A model generated the notes under the pieces. That model was not told the origin of the DNA. It worked only from the letters and a program-made list of their open reading frames with translations, and did not search any database. The translations under genes were made by a program, and so were the position numbers. A stretch of 64,000 bases of DNA from Acanthochlamys bracteata (taxonomy: Eukaryota; Streptophyta; Magnoliopsida; Pandanales; Velloziaceae). Positions 53,401 to 64,000 of this stretch are shown here, piece by piece. Each line of letters opens with the position of its first letter. Position 1 is the stretch's first letter. The DNA is taken from assembly GCA_019914995.1 (NCBI GenBank), contig CM034131.1, forward strand, positions 7,720,501 through 7,784,500, given 5' to 3'.

Positions 53401-55908
53401 TCCAAGAGTTTCTTTCAGAAAAAAAAACTGATATCCTATACCTCCAACAAGAATAGCTGGTTTAACTGATAAAATTATAATGGCCGAACATAATACACAG
53501 AATATTGTCAAGTATTTTTGGAGCTTGCAATTCAAACAATTACACCAACGCATAAAGAAAGTAATCAAGCTAAATTTTGGCTACCTGTAGGAGTGTCAAA
53601 TGCAGGCAACATTCTTTGTGCGAGGTCTTCAGCCAAATGAAGCAACTCATCTTCATAGGAGGGGACCCTCAAGCCCTACAAATTAAATGAACTTTGCTTT
53701 AAAGTATATTAGTTACAGGTAGCCACACATAGTTAAAATTCAAATTGCATACTCCCTCATGTTCAAATAATCCGAATTTCAAAGGGTCAGTTCGTATTAT
53801 CAGAGTGAGAATTCATATTAAATCTCAAAGCTCATTGAGTAAGAAGCTACACGATCCAAAAGGACCTACTCATCTGAAACTTCGAAACTAATTATTGATA
53901 TACAGACAGCTATTTTTATGGATGTTTCTACTGAAATCTTATCAAATGAGAAATACAGGAAGAGAATCCTAATGTGCCTCACAAGTGTTGGAGGACTGAA
54001 AAATGGGAAATGAAAATTTGATACTAAAGGTGGAGTTCAATATCAGAAGAAACATATCTTATGTGATATGCATATCTATAAATCATTCTAAAAAATATTA
54101 ACATAACAAATTTATATGATTATATAAAGTTTGTTGCAGAATGCTTGTCTAACCATAATTTGTTTAGTTAGCAAATATTAGTTGTTTCTTCTTCTTTTGG
54201 AACAAAATCACCCAAAAGGAAGTTGGTGAGGGAGTTGACTGGTAAGTAATGAAAGGCACCAAAAGGAAAAAACAAACCCTTCTGGAGATAGTGACAACTA
54301 TCCTGTAGTACTAAGTTGAAACCAAAACATGAGTGAAAACATGACATACAATTAATTGAAGTATAGATTTTCCAGAAATCAGTGTTGGTAATTCAACATG
54401 TCTGCTAAAAAATCTGTAGTTATTCTACACATTTCACTTCACAAAATAGCACGTTGCCGATCACCAACTTAATGAACACTGAGATGCTAATGATCAAGAG
54501 CAAAAGAAGCTTTATAGAAGTTCAAAATCTAAAACGTACAAAAAGTAAACAAATTACAGAGGAGGGACTAGACAAATAGTACAGTACTGATGATAACATT
54601 CACTCAATAGGGGAATGACAGACCGTGGCATAATCGCTAGCAATAAGATGAGCAGAAAGTAGACCACCAAGGATTCTGATAGTTGTCTCAAATACTGAAA
54701 CTGTTTTATCCTGCATTTGATCAAAAGAAAGAAAGGAATTTTCAATGAGCAGATGCCCAAGCCTCCATTACCACATAACATCCAAGTTTTGACAATATGC
54801 TGCTACTTTAGCATTACAAATTTGCAAAGGCTATCTAAATTACTACTAGCATTGTAGTCTAAATGACAACGATATGTTGCACGAAATGTGGGGAAAAACA
54901 ATGAAAAGAGATAAGCTGATTGATTAAGTAACAACAAAATTAACCATCAATAAAGTACAAAAGGATTATAGCACAAATGACAATCTAGGAGATTCCCAAG
55001 GTCAGCGAGAATGATGAAATTCAAACAGCACCCATACAGAAAGAAATGAACTAAAGTTGTTACTTACTATATCAAAGCGTACATTTTTACCAACCCATTC
55101 AACTGCTTTAGAGAAGTTTTCACGATCTCCTAGCAAGGCCAATGTATCCAGAGTGTCAATCTATCGAATAATTTTGAAACAAAAAGAAGCATATCAGAAC
55201 TATCCACATAGGTTAAGAAATAACAAATTAATAAATTAATGATATCGTCTTACTAGAGTTAGGGCATAGCTGCCAAGAGTATCTTCTCCTCCGCATGTTA
55301 GCGGCCTTAATTCATCCAGAGGAAAAGCATGCTGCATATATCCTTGAAACGCATGATAGAACATCTCACGAACCTGGTCAAAAGAAATGTGGTCAAATGA
55401 ACGAAAGGAATTTCCAATGGAGAAACGGTTTCTAACATTATAAGGTTTCTAAGAAAATGGGGTGAACATGGGGTGAACATAGTGGCATAGAGACACCGTT
55501 ATTCGAAGCTATGCAGCATGATGACTTTGAGAAGTATTCCTATATACATTTATGACCTTTGAAAGCTTATCTAACCACAAATTATTTCTATTGTTTTTCA
55601 TTGATCGATAACAAGCCAATTTCTTACTCATACACGAAATCTAAAAATTAAGCAAAACTTATTAATATCTGTCCAAGAATCTGGAAGAACACAAACTTTG
55701 CATCTAGGAAAAGTTCCAAACATATTCATCTAACTTCAGTAACACTTGGTAATCTAAGCAAAAAACACAACAACAAGTATCGAAAACAAACCTCATCTCT
55801 TAGCTCTTTTGATTCTTCACGAGTAACACCTTCAGCGAAAATTGGGATCGGAAATCTAGTGGAGAAGATTAGAAGAGAACTAACCAATACTAATAAGGAA
55901 AGCTTCAT
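47438..55908 (-). CDS. MNS4: Alpha-mannosidase I MNS4-like (EDEM, glycoside hydrolase 47)
   Basis: EDEM-type GH47 enzyme that trims mannose from misfolded glycoproteins for ER-associated degradation. Seventeen exons, minus: 55908-55792, 55373-55254, 55160-55068, 54710-54624, 53675-53585, 52603-52548, 52320-52248, 51696-51587, 50522-50472, 49495-49407, 49303-49222, 49149-49036, 48770-48691, 48529-48394, 48248-48178, 48093-47862, 47716-47438. These give 626 aa, near the size recalled for Arabidopsis MNS4. Residues 1-26 form a signal peptide ending IPIFAEG. Expected GH47 acidic sites are present: E118 (VFETTIR), D258 (SVDSFYEY), E372 (RPELIES), E426 (HMESFF), plus the calcium-site TECH at 462-465. 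The C-terminal extension after [13 protein letters not shown] is Ser/Glu-rich, without KDEL. Intron 6 uses a GC donor (AAG|GCAAGT). MNS5 is the alternative paralog. Confidence 0.93.
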
Positions 55909-56376
55909 CTGCGACTCTCTTAGGTTTCTACTAATTATAAACTTCTTCCATTGGGCACAGCCGGTGATCGGATCCCGTTGAGCAAGTAACGGTACTCTAT
56001 CCAACTACGTTTTGACTTGTTGAGAGAGCGATGAACTGATCCAACTCCAAGACAACGGACGTAAAACTCTGCGGACCGGGTATGCGTGAATGGATCCCAC
56101 CCGATTTTACATCAGATTTTACAGAATCGTTCCAATTTTTTATGGTATTATTATAAGTTGCGCGTAGAACTTGTTTAAAATATACAGAATTTTACTTCCT
56201 TTTTATAAATTTTAAATTTGATTACTTCAATTGTTTCAATTTATAGCTCCAAATTTTACTTTTATTTTTTCAAATTAAACTTAATTTTTATTAAAATTAA
56301 TTTAAAATTTTATTTTATTTATTTTAAATATCATTTTTATTAAAATTTATTTTTACTACGTTGGAACACACACTTA
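55909..56376. other. MNS4 upstream region
   Basis: MNS4 leader and promoter, becoming AT-rich from about 56130 to the TTA at 56374-56376 that abuts the next element. No ORF supported. Confidence 0.5.
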
Positions 56377-56811
56377 CGGTGTGTTTGATTGTGGCGTTTA
56401 TAAAGGGAATGGAGGGGAAGTGAAAACGATTTCCCTTTATATTATATTTGGGTTGCAATATACTATTGAAAGGAGAGGTGGAACGGAAGAAGTATTGAGG
56501 GAAATAATCTACTGTGCCGGAGTAAAAATATTACACCCCAAATCGGGTTAGAACGGAGGAGACAGAACCGCTGGCGCGGAAGTTTTCTCATTCCTGCCCC
56601 CGCGTCTTCGCTCCAGCTTGCTCCCGCGTCTTCGCTCCAGATCGGCACAGATCACTATCTGTTTGTTCTCCGCGCTCACTTCCCCTCCCATTCGTCGGCG
56701 ATCTGTCTCCGGTAGACCTCGGTTTCCCTTCCTGATGGGCGCGCTGTTGCAGTTAAACGGCTGCGTCGCCGCCACACGCCTGCAGCTACGGCTTCTTTCT
56801 GTAATGAGATT

Positions 56812-57027
56812 TTGATTCTTTCTTCCCTCTCATACTCGAACCTAGTTCGGCTTCATGGATACTGCTGTGATCCACGAGGTGAGATTTTGCCTGTCTATGA
56901 CTATGTTTGTAACGGCACGCTGGCCGATCACCTGCACATGCGGAGTAGCAGCGGCGCTACGGCGCTTACCTGGGCTAAACGTGTTGACATTGCTTTGCAG
57001 ACGGCTTCGGCTCTCGAGTTGGTTTGA
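56812..57027 (+). pseudogene. Receptor-like kinase fragment (LRK10L-type), inside transposon
   Basis: An open stretch reads SYSNLVRLHGYCCDPRGE, then VYDYVCNGTLADHLHM, then LTWAKRVDIALQTASALE. This matches subdomains IV to VI of plant LRK10L/WAK-related kinases (NLVRLHGYC, VYDYVPNGTLADHLH, W..R..IALQTA..LEYLH). It stops just where YLH and the catalytic HRDL-type loop should follow; there is no glycine loop, no catalytic loop and no activation segment. It cannot be an active kinase. It lies wholly within the inverted-repeat-bounded element, implying capture. Confidence 0.65.
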
Positions 57028-57122
57028 TATATCCTTGGTTGATTCGATAATCTGCATACTAGATAACTGCTCTATTATCTGTTGAGATTAGATTCAACAT
57101 GGCTGTCAGATTAGATTCAAGC

Positions 57123-57269
57123 ATGGCTGTCGGACGCTTTCCGCTGGAAGACCTTGGACAAGCAAGAGGAATCATGGTTCGCCGTTGTGCTGAAAATTTT
57201 CTGAAGCACTTAATGAGGGTAGGTATGAGATTTGCCGAGCTCAACCAAGGTGCTTCAGTACCAGATTAA
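57123..57269 (+). other. Short open frame of unknown origin in the transposon
   Basis: Forty-eight codons opening MAVGRFPLEDLGQARG and ending FAELNQGASVPD before a stop. The composition looks protein-like and has a plausible helix, unlike the AT-rich surroundings, but I do not recognise the family. It may be a second captured exon fragment or chance. No promoter or splice context supports it. Confidence 0.25.
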
Positions 57270-57872
57270 CCAAGCATGTACTCTTTGTAGCATATGTATA
57301 GTTGGTGTATGTTGGAGGATTACTTCAACTCTTGCTGCGTTCCACCATGCTGGAAAAAAAAGGAACAATTGAAGAGATTTGCTGTTGCCATTGACTGTAC
57401 CACCTTGATGTGCTGATGGCAGTCGTTATTAATTATTCTCTTCAAATAATATTTCTTTAAGAATTTGGATGTCTGCCACTGGTATTGTTGTTGGTGTTGT
57501 TGATGTTGCTTCTTCTTTTCAAGTTTAAAAGCTGCTTCCGGTGACTATTTTTTGGTCATTTAATTCAGTAATAAATATTAATATATGTATATATTTGAAT
57601 AGATATGATAAAAGTACAAAAATTTGATAATGACTTATTTATTTCTATTATCATATGCACAAAAAATAGAAGGACACTTCTGTTTTTTTTTTTATAAATT
57701 TTCTTTCACTACTCTTCTAATCCAAACACAATTTACACTCACACTTCTTTCTCTTTACTAATTTATCCAAACACTATCAAATTTTTCTTCTCCCTTTCCT
57801 TCTTCTTTCCTTCCTATCCCTTCTTTCCCTTCTACTTCCTCCTTATGAACACTTCATCCAAACACACCGTTA

Positions 57873-58936
57873 ATTGAAAATGCAAGCCTAGAAATCACCG
57901 CAATTAGATGCATAGGCCAATTTACACGCTAGAGACCTAAACAAGCTCCTACCATATTAAAACTCGTATACAGAATTCGCAGTTACTTGCAGGGATACAC
58001 AATAGATCAATAAAACATTGGAAATGCAATAGCTAAACAAAGATGACGTTGCCTGACATTCAGTGCGACCTAGTTACAACAAAGCCCAAGCTAATCAAAA
58101 CGGGCAGATGCAACACAAGCCATTAAGGGTATTAGAAAACATAATGCGCACAAAAGCATACACACATCGTAAAATTACAAGCCCCGACGGATGATAGGAT
58201 TTCCTCAGTTCATATGGAACGAAGCACCAGATCTGAAGAATGTCTTGTTTCTCCTTTTTGGCTGATATGAGCCATGTAGTGGGTGAAGAAAAAAAAAAAA
58301 GCAAGCTAGAAATTGAAGACCAACAAGCATTAGCCATTAAGAAGCATGTTCAGATAATAAAAATGCCTCCACAGAAACGAACACAAATAGCGTATATGAA
58401 AGAAGTATCCCCATCCTTAAGCTGTCCACTTCTCATGTCTGTGAAAAAGGAAAGATACACAAATAAGTAGTAGGACAGACTGCACAATATATTAGTTCCA
58501 ACATTCAAAAAGCAAATTTCAAATTCACAACAACAAGTCAATCGGCTGCTGGTGTTATATGCTAACCAGAGTTTGAAGGTATGATTTCAAAGTAGAGGAC
58601 AACTTGCTCACAGCTTCACGAGAAAGGGGGAAGTCTCACGAGAAAAAACATTGATCCAATATGTGAGACCCTTACCTTGTTTATACCTCCAAATTTATCC
58701 CCACAATAAACATGGAACAATAGAAGTCTATCCTTATATAATTTTATGCCTTCGAGCGAGTTCAAAACGGACCTTAAAAAAGCCGCCTAAATGAGCCTGA
58801 AAGTAGGTTTGGTCCAAACAAGGCTGACTCTAGCGGCTAAACTTTGACAACTTCACTTTAGAGGCAGATACAAAATGTCAACATTCTGTACCTTTAAAAG
58901 TCAAACCTAGGGTTAAACCTTTTTGTGAATGGCATA
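57873..58936. other. Spacer and probable EFG1 3' UTR
   Basis: Right flank of the transposon followed by sequence downstream of the EFG1 stop. Only short unsupported ORFs on either strand. Confidence 0.5.
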
Positions 58937-61900
58937 TTATACCTGCTGCTTCTTCTTCTTTGGCCTTCTCTTCCTGCGAGGTTTACGAGCATCAGAGTTG
59001 GAGCTTAGATTGCTGCTGTTATCAAAATGTCCTTGTAACCTTCCACGTCCTCTTGCAGAAGAAGCACTTCTACCATCTGACCTATTCCTGGATGTAGATT
59101 TCGCAGCCTTCAAACTGGATCGATTTCTGTTAGTAGTCAATGGCCGAGGAGGTGGCATTAAAAGTCGTGCAGATAGCTGTCTCTGCAGAAAAAAAAAAAC
59201 CAGTCAGAGAAGGCAATACAATAAAACAAGTGTGTGCGTGCGTGTGTGTCGGAGAGAGAGATAGTCGTGGCGAACAACCTGATGCTTTTCATCACTAGAC
59301 ATGCCCGAAGTTGCTTTGCCAGAAGCACTAGATGCTGGTTCTCTACAAGACAGGGTAAACTTTTGTTACATTTTCACCATGACAGGCTTGCTACTCTGAT
59401 AAAATTCACATAAAAAACCAGAAAAAGAAACATTGGTTATTTTGGTATACATAATGGATTGATACTTCATCTTCACATATGAGCTGAACAACAAAATCCT
59501 TATTAAAAAGCATGTAAAGAATATATGTTCTGATAAGTTCTTTCATGCCAGGATCTTATAATACTCTCTCTTTGTTCACCAATACCATGCAAAGATTGTT
59601 TTAGTTTTTAGCCTTCAGGCTAGCATTTTATAGAGCTGGATACATATCTGTTTTAGTACTTCCCCATTTGTACCATGTGATGTCTATGCAAGATATTAGG
59701 CACTTGCAAGACCATCAAACAGAGTATCCATACAAAAACAAAGATCAGGAACACACTGTAGAACTACACAAAAAAATTTTGAAACTTTTAAAGAAAGAAC
59801 TACAAAACTACTTCCATTGTCAGTGTCCCATAATCGGACCTCCAACATATGATTGTTTGACAAAAGGACTCAATCCTTTAATACAAATTAACTAGCAAAG
59901 TTGTCCAAAAAAACATAACCGCCAAAATCATGCATGCTTAAACCATAGTTAATATTAACTTTCAGAATCTAGTAGACAATTGCTAGCTATTTATATTTTG
60001 AAAGTTGTACAGCTCAAAAATAAATAGTAACTTAACTAAAATTAATTCATCTATAACACTCATAAACAAGACACAACCACGCCTCACTCTTAAACAAGAT
60101 ATTCATACTAGTTTAACTGGATGTATAAAATAGTAAACAGTACTAACAATTCATGTATTGATCTTCTAAAATAGAATTTACATCTTAATGATTTGACAAC
60201 TTAGAGTAAGATACGATTAGAAGTAAATGAGGACTGCAGGCTAAATAATAGCAATTACGAATAAATGTAGAATTGCATGAAGAAGGCTAGTACCGTGTAC
60301 TTTTATCTGTCCATTCGTCATCAGCCTCGGCGTCATCATTGGAACTTCCGGAAACAAAAAAGTCATCACTGCTTAAAGCATCATCATCGCTCGCTGTTTC
60401 TGTTCAGATAACAAACACCATAGTTGCATGCTTTAGCTACATAAAAAGCCAATTATAAGAATTCTTGGTATGAATACAATAGGTTGGTGTCTATAGCTTG
60501 TACCTTCCAATTCTTTACCATTAGCAGCAGCTGTTATCAAATTTGCTTTGATTTGTTTACGCAGTTTGTTTCTCTTGTCAACAATAGTTGGGTCTTCTCC
60601 TCCAACAAACAGGGATACATACTTTTCAGTCTTGGGAAAGAACTGAGACAAAAAATGGCTATAGCAACTGAGAAACTTAATTCTTCATGAGATTGTTTAC
60701 AAACAAAGAGGTAAGCAGCTCAAGGGACTAAATGAATGATTGCAGAATCAAAGAGCACAACCTAATAGAACACCAATTCAAGATAACTAATAGGAACCAG
60801 CCAGTCTGTCCTTAACTATAATTTACAAGAAACCAAGGTTGTAGAAATCGGAGTTTTAGGTAGGATCGTTCCGCTTGAGTAGGATCGTAAATCGGGATTT
60901 TAAAGTAAAATCATAAGATTTTACATACCAGTATATTTTATATAATTTTTTTAATTCCATTACAAAATCTTTTATTAAAACTTTTTAAATACTTTTTAAA
61001 AAAATTAATACATCTACAATTTTAGAAAATCTTTTTAAATTTTATAAAAAGCACCTTATATTTTACAGAAAGACCCCTCACAATTGCTCTTTTGTAGCTC
61101 TTAATTACAGAAAACCTCCTTAAATTTTACAAAACCCCCTCAAATTTCAGTTAATTACAAAAAAAACCTCAAAAGTAAAATCATATAAAATCATAAAAAA
61201 TTGCGATTTTACTAACTTTACGATTAAAATCGCGATTTGGGTACGATTTTACTTGAAATAGGATCGTTTTGGTGATGTAAAATCGTAATAGTTTAAGATT
61301 AAATCGGAACTTTGATAACCTTGCAAGAAACAAGTATAATTCACAAAACAAGCATAATTGAGGAAACCTAGCCATGCTAGCACATAGTTCTGAGTCTTAC
61401 CCTGACATACTCGAGATCTTCTTTTAACTTGGAAAGCTGATCAATGATTCTTCCTTGTTCTGCTCTATCAGGGGATGAACGTTGTTGTTTCTCTAAACGC
61501 CTAAGCAACCTCTCAATCTTCCTTCTTTCTGTTCGGAGAGAAGGATAATATAGTATTCAGAGATGCAAAGAAAACGTGAAATGAGTGCTTTGGTTCTTGG
61601 ACCAAAAGGCAATATGGGAAATTATTAAATGAAAGGAAAAAATACCAAAGAACTTAATCTTCTTATCTCTCAATTGCATTTTACGCTCCACCGCTAAACG
61701 ACTATGAACCTCTTGTTGGTTCTTCAGTTCTTCCAATTTCTTCTCTTGAGCATCCCTGACGTCAGCGGGAAGATCCTGAAATTAGAAAAGAAGAAAATAG
61801 GAAAAGGAAATAGCATAGAATAAAGAAGAAAGCCTTGAAATAATATCCTAGTAGTTCATTGAGTCAATTTCCACTGCAACAAAAGCAGTTCTAATTGAAA

Positions 61901-63130
61901 AGCCAATTTCTAGCTTGATTACCAAATTTGAACTTTCAAACGGAACATATCCTAACTTGTTTTTAATTGCCAAATGTCATTTCATGTCCAAAGGAATTAA
62001 AATTGATAGGTTTCAGGGATGCTGTCTCCCAGCACCATGGGACTTTGTCTACAGAAGGTGTCAAAATTTTTCCTCAAGGCATCACTTAGGCTGGGTTCCT
62101 TCAGCATTATGTTCTGATGCATGCTATAGTAGTGGAATTATAAACTGTGGATGATGATCGAACAAGCAGAAAACAAAACCATGAATATGATTGTACAATC
62201 ATAAAGTTTCAAGTACTGACTATACACTCTTCTCAAACATTCTGACCAATAGGACTAAAAAACCGAGAGAATTGGATCTTGGTGATGACCAAAGATAAAT
62301 TACACACAGAAGGACTCACATTTCCAAAAGCTGGACTCAAACTCAATTCCAAATGAATTCTCCTGTAGATCAACTAAGAATATAATTGCAACTTAAATGA
62401 TCAAAAGAAGAAAGAAGGTGTCCTTGCTGAGAAAGCCAAAGCACAAGAGTCCCACAAATTATTATCATTTGGATCATAGTGAGATTCAAAAGTTGTTTTG
62501 CAATAACTTTAGTTCACAAAACCAAACCATCATCACATCTCTATAAGAATTGTTGTAGTCAAACAAAACTGGACTTCTAAATAACAAAAATCACACCATA
62601 GAAGCACAATCAATTGTTTCACTACACAAAACTTATACATTTGTCTGAAAAGTTACAACTACTGCATTTTCAAAAACTCTTTATTACGCACCTAAGATAA
62701 CAATTGCAAGTACTGAATTTAACCTCCCAGTATGCAACATATGTTACAAGGAGCTTATTATAAAATGAGGTTTAGCGTGATTGGCGGCTAAATCCTGTAG
62801 AATTCAACTACATCGCAAGAGCATATATCAAAATTAACTCTATACAAGCCCTTGAACAATGAGCTAGAGCAAAATAATTACAATCTCAACTCTTCCAAGC
62901 AATCAAATCCAAAAAATGAAGGAAAAAGAAAATTGAAGCAGCCTAACTCTGAACTATTTGCAAATAATCCAAATTCTTGTAATCACCTTTCGTAGAAGCC
63001 GCTCAGTGGAGCGAATCTGATTCTTCAGTGTGACAGCTTTGGCCTTCTTCCGCTTATTATCGATAACTCCTTGCGGGCGCCTCGGCCGCCGTCCTTCTTC
63101 CCGGCGCTGGGCGTAGCCGCCGTGCACCAT
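58937..63130 (-). CDS. EFG1: rRNA-processing protein EFG1-like (DUF2361)
   Basis: Nucleolar small-subunit rRNA-processing factor of the EFG1 family. Seven exons, minus strand: 63130-62987, 61775-61646, 61528-61401, 60642-60504, 60399-60294, 59342-59279, 59182-58937; all phases agree, 318 aa. The EFG1 domain covers residues about 25-180, with NQIRSTERLLRKDLPADVR, LEELKNQQEVHSRLAVERKM, RKIERLLRRLEKQ and FFPKTEKYVSLFVGGEDP. It is strongly helical and probably coiled-coil. The rest is a disordered acidic part (DDDALSSDDFF) and a basic C-terminus ending RKPRRKRRPKKKKQQV, suitable for nucleolar retention. The start codon follows a GC-rich leader and gives the typical short basic N-terminus. Intron 3 holds a hAT-like MITE. 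A three-copy tandem repeat lies about 270 bases upstream of the start codon. Confidence 0.9.
60834..61323. mobile_element. hAT-like MITE, 490 bp, in EFG1 intron 3
   Basis: Flanked by a perfect 8-base duplication CAAGAAAC (60826-60833 and 61324-61331). The left end CAAGGTTGTAGAAATCGGA pairs with the right end, which reads CAAGGTTATCAAAGTTCCGA inward. Both halves repeat aatcg/cgattttac phrases in inverted orientation. An 8-base duplication with CAAGG-type ends indicates hAT ancestry. No ORF. It is within an intron, so coding is not affected. Confidence 0.8.
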
Positions 63131-63391
63131 CTCCGAACGATCGTCGTAGAAACTTCGGATCTAGCAGAGCTTATAGTTTTAGTTCGCCGCCGGTCGACGC
63201 GGGGGTCGTCGAACGCAGGAGATAGAACATATAAGTGATTATTTGGGGAAGAGCTTCGATAGAGAACCGCCGACAGATAGATAGGTGATTCTGTTTTGCA
63301 GAATCAAACTTATAATGTTTATTTTGCAGTTTATTGCACAACCTAACCTGTTAACTTTGTTAGTTTGGAAAGTGTAGGCCTCTTTGGGGCG
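63131..63391. promoter_or_regulatory. EFG1 leader and proximal promoter region
   Basis: GC-rich leader up to about 63220, then a shift to average composition. No clear TATA box. Assigned as regulatory only because of its position upstream of EFG1. Confidence 0.35.
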
Positions 63392-63401
63392 TGTTTTTTG
63401 T

Positions 63402-63797
63402 ACCAACATAATCGACTTTTTTCGGCCTAAAAATTACTTTTTTAATGACTTATACATTCAAATTTATTTATATGAAACTCGTTTATATAAAAATTGCTTT
63501 CGAGAAACTCAAATTTTGTTGTACGTATTTTTTTTTACCAACATAATCGACTTTTTTCGGCCTAAAAATTACTTTTTAATGACTTATACATTCAAATTTA
63601 TTTATATGAAACTCATTTATATAAAAGTTGCTTTCGAGAAACTCAAATTTTATTGTACGTGTTTTTTTTACCAACATAATCAATTTTTTTCGGCCTAGAA
63701 ATTACTTTTTAATGACTTATACATTCAAATTTATTTATATGAAACTCGTTTATATAAAAGTTGCTTTCGAGAAACTCAAATTTTGTTGTATGAATTT
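63402..63797. repeat. Tandem repeat, three copies of about 134 bp
   Basis: Copies start at 63402, 63537 and 63670 with accaacataatc, each followed by ttcggccta, then ttaatgacttatacattcaa, then gaaactc twice, and a T-rich junction. Units differ by a few substitutions and small length changes in T runs. The long ORF over it is a by-product of the repeat. It lies about 270 bases upstream of the EFG1 start. Confidence 0.92.
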
Positions 63798-64000
63798 TTG
63801 ACATGACTGAGGGCATGTTTGTCTCTTATTTTTTTCTACTAAAAAAAAATACTAAACAAAATAGGTGGGTAAAACTGCTTCTTGTTAAAAATAAATTATT
63901 TTTGGTTTATAAAAAAATACCGATAGAAATGCTTTCAAATAAAGCCGCGCGGGGGCTTTTCTCGCTGCGCATGAATAATATCCGTTTTGCCTATCGTAAG
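63798..64000. other. Right edge, AT-rich, no gene
   Basis: Begins with ggcatgtttgtctctt, which could be one end of another element continuing beyond the window. Nothing else supported. Confidence 0.3.

Larger units (their letters stand above)
56377..57869. mobile_element. PIF/Harbinger (Tourist)-like non-autonomous element with captured kinase fragment
   Basis: The ends are inverted: CGGTGTGTTTG at 56377 and CAAACACACCG ending at 57869, with similarity continuing about 40 bases inward (gtttataaagg versus gttcataagga). A TTA target duplication flanks both sides (56374-56376, 57870-57872), the PIF/Harbinger signature. The interior is unlike a simple MITE: a GC-rich part (56560-57010) encodes a protein-kinase fragment, and a short open frame occurs at 57123-57269. 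No transposase is present. The organisation resembles gene-capturing elements known for MULEs and some Harbinger relatives. Confidence 0.6.

Noticed and set aside
63384-63698. 104-codon plus-strand ORF
   Set aside because: It is produced by the three-copy tandem repeat; its peptide simply repeats with the DNA unit and has no domain.
1-64000. LTR retrotransposon or viral insertion
   Set aside because: No integrase, reverse transcriptase, gag or movement/replication protein motifs and no long terminal repeats were seen in either strand.

Overview
The window is nuclear DNA from a flowering plant. The evidence is many-exon genes with AT-rich introns, a nuclear gene for photosystem II subunit W with a bipartite chloroplast/thylakoid targeting sequence, two Aux/IAA auxin repressors, an organellar single-stranded-DNA-binding (OSB) protein and plant-type short DNA transposons. 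I cannot name the species. No bacterial, organellar or viral coding block was seen, and no tRNA, rRNA or CRISPR array.

From left to right: (1) DRIP2-type RING E3 ligase, minus strand, 3' end cut off by the left edge (1-3622). (2) MRS2-2-type magnesium transporter, minus, 11 coding exons (5834-11296), with a foldback element in intron 7. (3) A hAT-like MITE (12386-13243). (4) psbW, plus, two exons (13482-14252). (5) A UTP18-like pseudogene, minus (15564-17200), head to head with an FBL17-like F-box/LRR pseudogene, plus (18037-22091). (6) A P-loop uridine-kinase-like protein, plus, 12 exons (22955-27425). (7) A divergent Aux/IAA pair: IAA16/IAA14-type on minus (29745-33014) and IAA4-type on plus (38277-39046), about 5.3 kb apart. 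(8) OSB protein, minus (42553-44715). (9) MNS4-type EDEM/GH47 alpha-mannosidase, minus, 17 exons (47438-55908). (10) A Harbinger/Tourist-like element carrying a receptor-kinase fragment (56377-57869). (11) EFG1-type rRNA-processing protein, minus, seven exons (58937-63130), with a hAT-like MITE in intron 3 and a three-copy tandem repeat just upstream.

All exon boundaries come from reading splice sites and checking that the frame stays open. The intact models give complete proteins: 395 aa (MRS2), 130 aa (PsbW), 308 aa (kinase), 255 aa and 190 aa (Aux/IAA), 301 aa (OSB), 626 aa (MNS4) and 318 aa (EFG1). Two introns, in the kinase and in MNS4, only work if they use GC rather than GT at the donor site.

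The genes are mostly independent housekeeping or signalling loci. Real functional or historical links are the divergent Aux/IAA pair, the IAA4-MNS4 neighbourhood and the DRIP2-psbW neighbourhood; from memory the last two are adjacent pairs in Arabidopsis as well. I did not find a coherent new multi-gene system. The most unusual items are the kinase-fragment-carrying transposon, the two GC-AG introns, the 152-bp exon duplication, and the head-to-head pair of decayed UTP18 and FBL17 copies.
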